Under the pieces are notes generated by a model. The model was not told where the DNA came from, did no database searches, and worked only from the letters and a program-made list of their open reading frames with translations. The translations under genes were made by a program, and so were the position numbers. A DNA stretch of 64,000 nucleotides from JACCXE01 sp963718605 (GTDB taxonomy: Bacteria; Actinomycetota; Acidimicrobiia; Acidimicrobiales; JACCXE01): assembly GCA_963718605.1 (NCBI GenBank), contig OY970363.1, positions 248,001 through 312,000 on the forward strand, read 5' to 3'. The first letter of the stretch is position 1. The number at the start of each line of letters is the position of its first letter. Below are positions 43,571-51,761 of this stretch, in pieces.

Positions 43571-45262
43571 ATGAGTCTTAGTTATGACGACGCGGTCGAA
43601 GCCGCGACGGCACCCGGGCAGATCTTCGAGTTGGAAGAGATCGAGATCCGCGGCGTCCCGACGAGGGTCTTCAAGAACGCGCCGCCCACGCTGCGCGACT
43701 TCATCGGCAGCGCCCGGATGCGCGGCAACCGCGACTTCTTGGTCTACGAGGACGAGCGGTGGGGTTTCGATCTCGTCATGGAGCACGTCGACGCGCTGAG
43801 CGCCGCGCTGGTCGACCACTATGGCGTAAAGAAAGGCGATCGCGTCGCCATCGGCATGCGCAACTACCCCGAATGGGTGATCGCGTGGGCCGCCATCGTG
43901 TCGATCGGCGCGATCTCGGTGTCACTGAACGCGTGGTGGACCGAAGACGAACTCGACTTCGCCCTGGAGGACTCGGGCACAACGGCGCTCATCGCGGATC
44001 CCGAACGCGCCACGCTCGCGAGCAAGAGCGCGGCGCGCCTCGGCTTTCGCATTCTCGGCGTGCGATTCCCGGACGGTGTGATGGGTGACGAGCACGTCGA
44101 GAAATACGAGGACGTCGTCGTGCTCGGCGCCACGCCGCCGCCGATCGACATCGACCCCGAGGACGACGCCACGATCCTGTATACGTCGGGCACCACCGGT
44201 CGGCCCAAGGGCGCGGTGTCGACCCATCGCGCGATCGTGCAATCAATCATGGGTTTCGCGTCACGCGCCGTCGTCGAGACCATGCGCAACCCGAAGGCAC
44301 AGAACCCGCTCGAGCCCAAAGCCGACGCCGACCCGACGTCGTTCATTCTCATCGTCCCGCTTTTCCATGTGACCGGCGGCGTGCCCGTGATGCTCAGCTG
44401 CTTCGGGAGCGGCCTGAAGCTCGTGATGATGTACAAGTGGGAACCGGTCCGCGCCCTTGAACTGATCGAACGCGAACGCATCACCAACTTCGTGGGCGTG
44501 CCTACCCAGAGCTGGGATCTCATGGAGTGCGATCGCTTCGCCGACTTCGACACGTCCTCGTTGCTTTCGGTTGGCGGCGGCGGCGCGCCGGCTCCGCCGA
44601 AGCTGGTGAACCGCGTCGCGACCGGCTTCAAGAAGGCCGCGCCCGGCATCGGTTACGGCATGACCGAAACCAACGCGTACGGGCCGGGCAACTCGGGCAA
44701 GGACTATGTCGACCATCCAACGTCGACGGGTCGCGCCGCCCCGGGCCAGCTCCTCGCCATCCGCGACGAGGACGGCAACGACCTGCCCGTCGGCGAGCGC
44801 GGCGAGATCTGGTTCAAGGGACCGTCGCTGATCCGCGGCTACTGGAACCGACCCGACGCCACCGCCGAGACCATCGTCGACGGCTGGCTGCGCTCGGGCG
44901 ACCTCGGCCGCCTCGACGAGGAGGGGTTCCTCTACATCGAAGACCGCGCCAAGGACATGATCCTGCGGGCCGGCGAAAACGTCTACTGCGCCGAAGTCGA
45001 AGCCGCGATCTACGAGCACCCCTCGGTCTACGAAGCCGCCGTCTTCGGCGTCCCCCACGAACGCCTCGGCGAAGAAGTCGCGGCGGTGGTGTTCCTACGC
45101 GAAGGCGCCGAGATGACTCCCGAGGAACTCCAGGCCCACGTCAAAGAACGCCTCGCCAACTTCAAAGTTCCCACCCGCATCCACTTCGCCACCGAACAAC
45201 TCCCCCGCAACCCCGCGGGCAAGATCCTGAAGCGCGAACTGCGCGACCACTTCGACGACTGA
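43571..45262 (+). CDS. long-chain fatty-acid-CoA ligase-like AMP-forming enzyme
   Basis: 563 aa. A3 motif TILYTSGTTGRPKGAVSTHR, A5 GYGMTETNAYGPG, A7 WLRSGDLGRLDEEGFLYIEDRAKDMI, A8 GENVYCAEVEAAIYEHP and the terminal lysine motif NPAGKILKRELR are all present. It activates a carboxylate with ATP and CoA. It lies 9 bases after the exported-protein gene, so it may belong to the importer operon. The imported compound may be a carboxylate that this ligase then activates, which is inference. Two hairpins follow the stop. Confidence 0.92.
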   Translation: MSLSYDDAVEAATAPGQIFELEEIEIRGVPTRVFKNAPPTLRDFIGSARMRGNRDFLVYEDERWGFDLVMEHVDALSAALVDHYGVKKGDRVAIGMRNYPEWVIAWAAIVSIGAISVSLNAWWTEDELDFALEDSGTTALIADPERATLASKSAARLGFRILGVRFPDGVMGDEHVEKYEDVVVLGATPPPIDIDPEDDATILYTSGTTGRPKGAVSTHRAIVQSIMGFASRAVVETMRNPKAQNPLEPKADADPTSFILIVPLFHVTGGVPVMLSCFGSGLKLVMMYKWEPVRALELIERERITNFVGVPTQSWDLMECDRFADFDTSSLLSVGGGGAPAPPKLVNRVATGFKKAAPGIGYGMTETNAYGPGNSGKDYVDHPTSTGRAAPGQLLAIRDEDGNDLPVGERGEIWFKGPSLIRGYWNRPDATAETIVDGWLRSGDLGRLDEEGFLYIEDRAKDMILRAGENVYCAEVEAAIYEHPSVYEAAVFGVPHERLGEEVAAVVFLREGAEMTPEELQAHVKERLANFKVPTRIHFATEQLPRNPAGKILKRELRDHFDD

Positions 45263-45296
45263 TCCCCCACCTACGTGGCGTTGCGAAGTGAGGCTG

Positions 45297-45416
45297 GCGC
45301 GGGTGTGCACAAACCCGCGCACACACCGGTCGGTCACTCGCAGTGGGTGCGGGTGTTCGTGGAGGCCGCATGGGTTGCGAGAACTGGAGTCGCTTCGCAA
45401 AGCGAAGCGTCTCCAG
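45297..45416. terminator. pair of hairpins after the acyl-CoA ligase gene
   Basis: Stem 1 is GCGCGGGT (45297-45304) with ACCCGCGC (45313-45320), loop 8 nt. Stem 2 is CTGGAG-T-CGCTTCG (45384-45397) with CGAAGCG-T-CTCCAG (45403-45416), 13 paired bases, one T-T mismatch and a 5-nt loop. Neither has a strong U tract, so the termination role is likely but unproven. The rest of the 278-base gap (45263-45540) shows no gene. Confidence 0.55.
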
Positions 45417-45540
45417 CGAGCAACTTGAGCGGCCGGAGCGAATACCGGCGCCCACTCCCAGCTAAAGCACAGGGTTTGGGAGAGGTTGGCACGGCCGGTT
45501 TGTCGCATTACCCTGTCCGGCACCGCTTCGGCGGGTGCAT

Positions 45541-46704
45541 ATGACGAACTTCCCCAGTTCTCGACGTTGGCTTTGCCTCTTGGCAGCCGCGGTCGCTGCT
45601 GCGACCTTCGCTAGTTCGGCCGCGCCTGCAATTGCGGCGTCTTCCGATCCGTACAAAGAGCAGCAGAACGTCCGGAAGCAGCAGAAGGCGATCAGCAACG
45701 AGATTTCCACGCTGAAGAAGACCGACGCCGAGTTGGCCAAGCAGGTGGCCGCGCTCGAAGCCAGCGTCAAGGCGAGCAAGTCGAACTACGACAAGGCCGC
45801 GGCCAACGCAGCGAACGCGGCCCGCGCCGCGGCTCTGGCTCGCGGCGACGAAGAAAAGACCACCGCGAACTATGAGCGGTTGAAGCAGTCCACCAAGAAC
45901 CTGGCCGTGCGCATCTACGTCCATGGCTTCGCCGACTCGCAGACACCCAAGCTGTCCGCGAAGCAACTCGCGGAGACCGCGGCGCACGGCTACATGGGCG
46001 TGATGGCGGTCGCCCGCGGTCAGGACGTCACCGAGAAACTCGCGACACTGCGCGAACAGATGATCAAGGCGCGTCAGGAAGCCGAGGCCGTCGAAGCCCA
46101 GGCCGCCGCCCAGCGCGCGCGGGAGCAGGCCGCACTCGGCGCACTCCAAAGCACCAAGACCAAGCAGGAGCGCGCGGCTGCGGAAGTTGACCGGCGGCTT
46201 GAGGCTGCGCTGGCCGAGTCCGCCGCGCTCTCTGCCATCGACAAGGCCCTGTCCAAAGAGATCGCCCGTCGCTCGAAGGGCAGCGGAGCCGGTGGACGCA
46301 TTTCGGTGGGCAACATCGACACGGTCACGGTGCGCGGCATAACGGTGGCGCGTTCCATTGGCGACAAGATCGCGGCGTTGATGGACAAGGCCAAGGCCGA
46401 CGGCATCGACCTGGGTGGCTACGGCTATCGCAACTCGAGTCAGCAGATCGCGCTGCGCAAGGCGCACTGCGGATCTAGCGACTACGACATCTACGAGAAG
46501 CCGTCGAACCAGTGCCACCCGCCCACGGCCCGTCCCGGCGCGTCGATGCACGAGCGCGGTCTCGCGATCGACTTCACCTATCAGGGTTCGATCATCACGT
46601 CGAAGTCGAACCCCGCGTTCAAGTGGCTCTCGGCCAACGCCAAGACCTACGGCCTGTACAACCTGCCGTCAGAGCCGTGGCATTGGAGCACGAACGGCAA
46701 CTAA
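45541..46704 (+). CDS. secreted VanY-like M15 D-Ala-D-Ala carboxypeptidase with coiled coil
   Basis: About 387 aa. The signal peptide is about 1-33 (cleaving near AIAASSD). A long coiled coil follows at about 38-235 (KEQQNVRKQQKAISNEISTL, then Ala/Glu/Lys-rich heptads). The C-terminal M15/VanY domain (about 265-387) has the zinc ligands in SMHERGLAIDF (His and Asp) and EPWHWS (His). Coiled-coil plus hydrolase resembles FtsX-activated cell-wall enzymes. It would trim the peptidoglycan peptide. An in-frame GTG lies two codons upstream of the chosen ATG. Confidence 0.88.
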   Translation: MTNFPSSRRWLCLLAAAVAAATFASSAAPAIAASSDPYKEQQNVRKQQKAISNEISTLKKTDAELAKQVAALEASVKASKSNYDKAAANAANAARAAALARGDEEKTTANYERLKQSTKNLAVRIYVHGFADSQTPKLSAKQLAETAAHGYMGVMAVARGQDVTEKLATLREQMIKARQEAEAVEAQAAAQRAREQAALGALQSTKTKQERAAAEVDRRLEAALAESAALSAIDKALSKEIARRSKGSGAGGRISVGNIDTVTVRGITVARSIGDKIAALMDKAKADGIDLGGYGYRNSSQQIALRKAHCGSSDYDIYEKPSNQCHPPTARPGASMHERGLAIDFTYQGSIITSKSNPAFKWLSANAKTYGLYNLPSEPWHWSTNGN

Positions 46705-46748
46705 CGGTTCTTGTAACCGGCTGTAGCTAGATCCACGTTCACTTTCGC

Positions 46749-46779
46749 TTGACCCTCACCTGCGGTCAGGGTTCATGCT
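46749..46779 (+). promoter_or_regulatory. MerR-type promoter/operator, leaderless
   Basis: TTGACC (46749-46754) and CATGCT (46774-46779) are separated by 19 bp, the stretched spacing MerR regulators act on. The spacer has dyad symmetry (TGACC...GGTCA and ACCCT...AGGGT). The predicted transcription start falls at about the GTG start codon at 46786, so the mRNA would be leaderless, and there is no ribosome binding site. Confidence 0.55.
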
Positions 46780-46785
46780 GGACGT

Positions 46786-47874
46786 GTGGACGATGTCATG
46801 CCGATCGGGGAATTCTCGGAGCGGTCCGGACTGTCACCGAAACGCCTCAGGAGTTACGCCGCTGGAGGGCTGCTTGTTCCAGCCGCAGTCGACGCGACGT
46901 CCGGCTACCGGTACTACTCACCGGGACAGCTTCGTGACGCGCAGCTAATCGACTCGCTGCGTGAAGCGGGGATGCCACTCGCGGACATCGCGGCGCTCCT
47001 TCGAGCGCCGTCCGCCGAGCACCTTGATGCATGGGCCGAGCGCGTCGAAACCGACGCGACGAATCGACGGGAGGCCCTCGTTGCCGCGCGCCAAATCCTG
47101 GCGCTCGAAGCCGAATCGTTCGCTGCCGTTGCGAACTTCGAAAAAGGAGATCTGATGAATCTGAAGACCGCATCCCGCGTCGACATCGGTCGCGTGCGCG
47201 ACAACAACGAAGACGCCGTCGTCATGAGCGACCGGTTGGCGGGCGTGGCCGACGGCATGGGCGGCGGACCCGGAGGTGAGATCGCGTCGGCGATCGCAAT
47301 CGACCTCGTCCAGGCCGCCTTCGCCGGGGAGTCTCTCGACGAGTTGCGCGGCGGAGCGCGTGCAGCCAATCGGGCGATCTGGGCTCGGGCCAGCACGAGC
47401 GCGGAACTCGAAGGCATGGGATCCACGCTGTGTGCAGTCGGCCTGACCGGCGACGGAACGCTCGCCGTGGTGAACGTGGGCGATAGCCGCGCCTACGTCT
47501 TCCGCAACGGGGAGTTGAAGCAGTTGACCAACGACCACACCGTCACCGCCGAAATGGTTCGACGCGGTGAACTGAGCGAACAGGACGCGTTGGATCATCC
47601 GCATCGAAACGTGCTCACCCGTGTTCTTGGCGTCGGCCCCGACGTCGAACTGGACGACGCGGTCTATGCCGCAAACGAAGGTGATCGCGTGCTCGTTTGC
47701 ACCGACGGGCTCTTCAACGAGGTCTCCGATCACCAGATCGCTTCCGTGATCGATACGGGCGACGTCCAAGCCGTCGCGGACGCTCTCGTCGATCTAGCCC
47801 TTTCTGCTGGCGCTCGTGACAACGTCGCCGTCGTAGTCGCCGAGGTTTCTGCCGCTGCGCCCCGATCGGCGTAA
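46786..47874 (+). CDS. MerR-family regulator fused to PP2C-type protein phosphatase
   Basis: 362 aa. Residues about 1-70 form a MerR DNA-binding domain (MPIGEFSERSGLSPKRLRSY, GYRYYSPGQLRDAQLIDSL, REAGMPLADIAALL), with a dimerisation helix to about 120. The PP2C domain runs from about 128 to 355, with motifs GRVRDNNEDAVV, VADGMGGGPGGEIAS, GMGSTLCAVGL, VNVGDSRAYVFRNGEL, VLVCTDGLF and ARDNVAVVVAEV. All metal-binding aspartates are present, so it should be active on phosphoserine/threonine. The fusion links phosphatase state to transcription. It is probably self-regulated from its own promoter. Confidence 0.92.
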   Translation: MDDVMPIGEFSERSGLSPKRLRSYAAGGLLVPAAVDATSGYRYYSPGQLRDAQLIDSLREAGMPLADIAALLRAPSAEHLDAWAERVETDATNRREALVAARQILALEAESFAAVANFEKGDLMNLKTASRVDIGRVRDNNEDAVVMSDRLAGVADGMGGGPGGEIASAIAIDLVQAAFAGESLDELRGGARAANRAIWARASTSAELEGMGSTLCAVGLTGDGTLAVVNVGDSRAYVFRNGELKQLTNDHTVTAEMVRRGELSEQDALDHPHRNVLTRVLGVGPDVELDDAVYAANEGDRVLVCTDGLFNEVSDHQIASVIDTGDVQAVADALVDLALSAGARDNVAVVVAEVSAAAPRSA

Positions 47875-47967
47875 GTCGAGGACTATGACGACGTAGTCAC
47901 TTTGCGCCCGATTTATGACTCGTCGTAATGATGGCGATTGTCCGGGTCGCTCCGTACCGTCCATAAG

Positions 47968-48900
47968 GTGACAGTTCGTAGAGCGCGGCGGTACCTCGGT
48001 GTCCTAGCGACAGGCGCGTTGGCGATCGCTGTCGTATTCGTCGGCGCTCCCCAAGCGGGAGCGGACAGCGCGCCGGGGACGAGTGCCGCGTGCCAACCCG
48101 GCCCGCTCGGCACCCCGTTCGTCCCTCCCGGTGCGGGCGTCACCACCAAGGGGCTCGGCGCAGACGCACCGGCCTATTACGAAATCGGAAGCACCACCGG
48201 TGCCTTTGCTGGGCAGCCGGCGAAAGGCACGATGATCGTCATTCATGGGGGCGGCTGGTCCACCGTGGGCAAGGAAACGCTCGTCCCGATCCGGTCCTAC
48301 GTCGACCACTGGCGCGCACGTGGCTGGCAAACCGTCAGCATCGACTACCGCGGCTGTGGCCAGAGCATCGGTGACGTGCTCTGGTTCATGCAACGCATCC
48401 GACAGGTCCGGCCCAACGGCACGATCTGTGCAGCGGGAATGTCCGCGGGTGGGCATCTGGCGTTGATGCTGGCGTCCATCCGCAAAGACTTGGCGTGCGT
48501 GATTGCTATCGCTGGTCCAAGCGACCTTGAAAGCCTGCCGAATCAGCAGACGTATGACCCAACGCTCAGCCTCTTCTCCTCGGTGGTGCCGACGAGATTG
48601 TTCAATCTTGCGGTGTCTGCGTTCGGACCGGCGCCAGTGGCCTTCAGTAGCCCGATTAGGTACGTGAGCAACATCCGAGCGCGCGTGCTTCTCGCCAGCG
48701 GCGAGCTGGACACCAAGGTGCCGACCGTGCAGAACACGAACTACGCGGCCGCACTCAAGACGGCGCAGCCCAATGCCTACGCGGACGTGGCGTTGCTTCC
48801 GTTCGGATGGCAACCGTTCGTGCATACCGGCGTAACCCAGGACGCGCTCAACGACTTCTACGCCCGAGAACTCATGTTGGTGGCGCCTCTCACTAAATAG
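47968..48900 (+). CDS. secreted alpha/beta hydrolase (esterase/lipase-like)
   Basis: About 310 aa with a twin-basic N-region and signal peptide (TVRRARRYLGVLATGAL, cleaving near AGADSAP). The oxyanion motif is MIVIHGGGWS, the nucleophile elbow AAGMSAGGHLALML (Ser), the acid is in ASGELDTKVPT and the base is His in PFVHTGV. These fit hormone-sensitive-lipase-like carboxylesterases. I chose the GTG at 47968 because it begins the signal peptide; a TTG ten codons upstream is possible. The next small gene overlaps its stop. Confidence 0.85.
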   Translation: MTVRRARRYLGVLATGALAIAVVFVGAPQAGADSAPGTSAACQPGPLGTPFVPPGAGVTTKGLGADAPAYYEIGSTTGAFAGQPAKGTMIVIHGGGWSTVGKETLVPIRSYVDHWRARGWQTVSIDYRGCGQSIGDVLWFMQRIRQVRPNGTICAAGMSAGGHLALMLASIRKDLACVIAIAGPSDLESLPNQQTYDPTLSLFSSVVPTRLFNLAVSAFGPAPVAFSSPIRYVSNIRARVLLASGELDTKVPTVQNTNYAAALKTAQPNAYADVALLPFGWQPFVHTGVTQDALNDFYARELMLVAPLTK

Positions 48901-49152
48901 TGCACGCGTTCCTTGACGACGGGACACTGCTGTCGCTCACGGTCGAGATGTGCCGGGCCGAGGAGCGCACCGTCACGGTGTCCGAGACCTCCCAAACCGT
49001 GAAGGTAAGAGTTCGCGCCAAGCGTGAACATGCGACGGGTAAGTCGTGCATGACCGGTTCTGTCGGTCCTGCTCCAGGAGCCGCTCGGCGATCGCACACT
49101 TGTTGACGCTTCGACGGGAAAAGAAATCTTCGCCGCGGTGGATGACGACTGA
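48900..49152 (+). CDS. small conserved actinobacterial-type protein, frameshifted
   Basis: Starting with a GTG that overlaps the hydrolase stop, the first frame reads LLSLTVEMCRAEERTVTVSE, then TVKVRVRAK and KSCMTG. At about 49050-49062 the pattern moves to the +1 frame: VLLQEPLGDRTLVDASTG, then KEIFAAVDDD and stop. The order (strand, Cys, beta strand, Cys, PLGDR, TG) is one I know from short unnamed actinobacterial proteins. One extra base explains the break. The rebuilt length is about 83 aa. Two cysteines could pair. The next 210 bases hold no visible gene. Confidence 0.6.
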
Positions 49153-49362
49153 ATCACCGACGACCGGGCGACTGACCTGTTCGAGAACAGCACTAATGCG
49201 TGGCCTCGAAGAACGCGGCGACTCGTTACTACACACGAAAGGGCTGCGATCTGCCGCGAATCGTCCCGAATCACGACCCGTTCACGCGTAGTAACGCGAC
49301 CGCTCGTTAATGCCGGATATCGCGCTGTAAAGAGTCCGCGCCTTCTCGCTTCCTGAGCTTTG

Positions 49363-50268
49363 CTACACGAGGCGCTGCGATGAGAGCTGTTCCGCACGGT
49401 CGAGGGCTTCGCGGACTCCCGCCGCGTCTCCGACCGACGCGCACTCGATCGCGAGCTCCACACAGCACGCGAAGGTCCAGCCCGCGATGCGTCGCGCGTC
49501 AAGGTCCAGCTGATCGGCAAACAAGCCGACCTGTTCCCGCGCGTCGCGCAGGTCACGCCGGGACAGTGAGTGCCCGACGTCAAACGCGCGATCACCCAGC
49601 ACCGGATACGGATCGATCGCCAACCATCCACGTTCCGAGAGCACCACGTTGCTCGGCCCAAGATCGCCGTGTAGCAACACGGTGTCCGTAGAAGACGAGA
49701 CCAGGGATCTGAACAGCTCGTCCGCCTGCGCGACGACGCCTCGATCCACCGGCGGCTTAAACCGATCGAACCAGTCCCACATCGTCTCGCGGGAGTGCTC
49801 GACCAACGTCGCGAGCGGCTCGAACTCGTCCGGTGCAGGGGGTTCAACCGCGTGTAGTGCAGCGAGTACCGACGCAACGGCCTTGTTCGCAGCCGCGACG
49901 TCGAGGTCATCACCGTTCGTGCCGGGCACGCACCGCTCGAGCAGCAAGACCTGACTCGCCTCGTCGGCGTCGTAAAGACGCGCCGCTCCGCGACCAGCCC
50001 AATGTTGCAGGCCCTTGGCTGCCCAGGGATTGCGATGACCGGGACACTCCACCTTTAACACCGCGTCGGTGCCGTCCGCTCGACGGACCGGAGCAACCCA
50101 CCCGACGTTGCCGCCCGGCTCGAACGGCGCGCCAACCTGCAATTGCCAGGTACCCGCCGCATCAGCGACCAGACTCGGCAGCCGCGCTAGCCAGTCGCGT
50201 CCGACATCGCCGAACGCCGACACGACGATGTGCGCCAACCGATCCGGAATTTGAAGCGCCCTCGTCAT
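49363..50268 (-). CDS. aminoglycoside/hydroxyurea phosphotransferase-like kinase
   Basis: 301 aa. The kinase-like nucleotide part shows VLKVECPGH (Lys), and LLLERCVPGT follows. The catalytic loop is TVLLHGDLGPSNVVL and the metal-binding motif is WLAIDPYPVLGDRAFDVG, the APH(6) type (aminoglycoside/hydroxyurea resistance kinase family). It could inactivate an aminoglycoside such as streptomycin, but chromosomal members often have unknown natural substrates. I chose the ATG at 50268; a TTG lies directly before it. It is divergent from the zinc-finger gene with about 70 bases between. Confidence 0.85.
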   Translation of the reverse strand: MTRALQIPDRLAHIVVSAFGDVGRDWLARLPSLVADAAGTWQLQVGAPFEPGGNVGWVAPVRRADGTDAVLKVECPGHRNPWAAKGLQHWAGRGAARLYDADEASQVLLLERCVPGTNGDDLDVAAANKAVASVLAALHAVEPPAPDEFEPLATLVEHSRETMWDWFDRFKPPVDRGVVAQADELFRSLVSSSTDTVLLHGDLGPSNVVLSERGWLAIDPYPVLGDRAFDVGHSLSRRDLRDAREQVGLFADQLDLDARRIAGWTFACCVELAIECASVGDAAGVREALDRAEQLSSQRLV

Positions 50269-50340
50269 CAAGCATCACCCTACGAACCCGCACCTATCGC
50301 GAGCAGACAGACTTAGTGGCAGAACACCGAGGAGCCATCA

Positions 50341-50700
50341 ATGACAACCACCCAAACCAACTTGCTCACTTGTTCGTTCTGCGGAAAATCGAGCGAGCAA
50401 GTGAAGAAGCTTATTGCCGGACCAGGCGTCTATATCTGCGACGAATGCATCGGTCTTTGTAACGAGATCCTGGACGAAGAGACGGTGGACCAGGACGCGT
50501 TGGAACGCCACGCCGTGGAATCCGGACCCCTTGAAGCGGTGCTGCCGATATTTCGCAGCATGGCGGAGACAGCAAACACGACCGAGGAGCGGATGTCGGC
50601 ATGGGCGAAGACTCTCGCCCGCCGTGGTGTTTCGCTGTCGACAATCGCCGATCATGCCGGACTCGACGAGCGTTCGGCCGCCGAACGCTTCGGGATCTAA
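50341..50700 (+). CDS. stand-alone ClpX-type C4 zinc-finger protein
   Basis: 119 aa. The N-terminal 50 residues form a ClpX zinc-binding domain: LTCSFCGKSSEQVKKLIAGP, then YICDECIGLCNEIL, with the CxxC...CxxC ligands intact. The C-terminal helical part (AWAKTLARRGVSLSTIADHAG) resembles no ATPase, so the AAA+ part of ClpX is absent. Such proteins may bind ClpX substrates or adaptors. It has a good ribosome binding site (GAGGAGCC). It is probably alone in its transcript; the next gene lies 74 bases on. Confidence 0.8.
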   Translation: MTTTQTNLLTCSFCGKSSEQVKKLIAGPGVYICDECIGLCNEILDEETVDQDALERHAVESGPLEAVLPIFRSMAETANTTEERMSAWAKTLARRGVSLSTIADHAGLDERSAAERFGI

Positions 50701-50774
50701 CGCCGGCGCCAGTTCACCCGAGCGTCGCGACCACTTCCTCCAGGTGGCACTCGCGCGCACCTAGCGTCTCGACG

Positions 50775-51761
50775 ATGGAGCTTTCGTGTGCCCTGTTCAC
50801 GTCGGTCGACACGCCAGACCATGCAGCCGTGGCGGAGCGGCTCGGATACCGCCGCGTTTGGGTCTACGACTCCCCGGCAATCGCGTCCGACGTGTGGATG
50901 GGCCTGGCGCGCGCGGCCGACCGCACATCCACGATCGGTCTGGGCCCAGGGGTCCTCGTGCCGAGCCTCCGTCATCCGATGGCCAACGCCGCGGCCATTG
51001 CGACTCTGGCAGCGCTCGCCCCCGGGCGCGTCGCGGTAGCGATCGGCTCCGGCTTCACGGGCCGGTACACGCTCGGACAGCGGCCGTTGCCATGGACCTA
51101 TGTCGAGGAGTACGTCACGGTGCTGCGCGCCTTGTTGCGGGGCGAGACGACGGAGTGGGAAGGCGCGCCGATCCGCATGCAGCAAACCGAGGGATTCGTC
51201 GCCGGGCGCCCGGTTGAGGTGGAGGTCTTGATCGGTGCCGATGGGCCGAAGGGCACAGCCGTCGCCGAGCGCGTCGGCGACGGCATCTTCGCCGCCGGCG
51301 TGCCCAACGCCCTCGCGGCGGGAAGGCCGCACGCGCTTTTGCAGTTCGGAACCGTGCTCGACGAGGGCGAAGACCTTCGAAGCGAGCACGTGCTCGCGGC
51401 CGCTGGACATGCTCTGGCCGTCGTGTTCCACACGCTGTACGAGCGGGGTGGCGCCGACGCCGTACGCGCCCTTCCCGGCGGCGCGAGGTGGGTTGACGCA
51501 ATCGAGGCGATCCCCGAGCGTGAGCGTCACCTCGTCACGCATGAGGGCCACCTCGCGCGCCTGACCGAGATCGACCGCGAACCGGTGCGCGAGGGAGCAG
51601 ACCTCATTCCAACCGCGACGTTCAGCGGCACCCCCGCGCAGCTCCGAACCCGCGTGGCTGCCTACGAGGCACAGGGCGTGACCGAACTTGTCTATCAACC
51701 GGCCGGTCCTGACATCGCCGGTGAACTCGCTCGCATGGCCGATGCGATCGGGTCGACGTGA
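50775..51761 (+). CDS. LLM-class, F420-dependent-type oxidoreductase
   Basis: 328 aa, TIM-barrel luciferase-like fold: ELSCALFTSVDTPDHAAVAERLGYRRVWVYDSP-type opening, TSTIGLGPGVLVPSLRHPM, AIGSGFTGRYTLGQRPLPW and VEVLIGADGPKGTAVAERVGDG are typical. Such enzymes use F420 or FMN to oxidise or reduce alcohols and imines. The ATG was chosen at the start of the first beta-strand. It overlaps the methyltransferase gene by 4 nt (GTGA), so the two may act on one substrate. Confidence 0.9.
   Translation: MELSCALFTSVDTPDHAAVAERLGYRRVWVYDSPAIASDVWMGLARAADRTSTIGLGPGVLVPSLRHPMANAAAIATLAALAPGRVAVAIGSGFTGRYTLGQRPLPWTYVEEYVTVLRALLRGETTEWEGAPIRMQQTEGFVAGRPVEVEVLIGADGPKGTAVAERVGDGIFAAGVPNALAAGRPHALLQFGTVLDEGEDLRSEHVLAAAGHALAVVFHTLYERGGADAVRALPGGARWVDAIEAIPERERHLVTHEGHLARLTEIDREPVREGADLIPTATFSGTPAQLRTRVAAYEAQGVTELVYQPAGPDIAGELARMADAIGST

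Noticed and set aside
48858..49913. Long minus-strand open frame of about 350 codons
   Set aside because: It runs antisense to the hydrolase end, the small protein and part of the kinase gene in another register, is Arg/Ser-rich, and has no motif.
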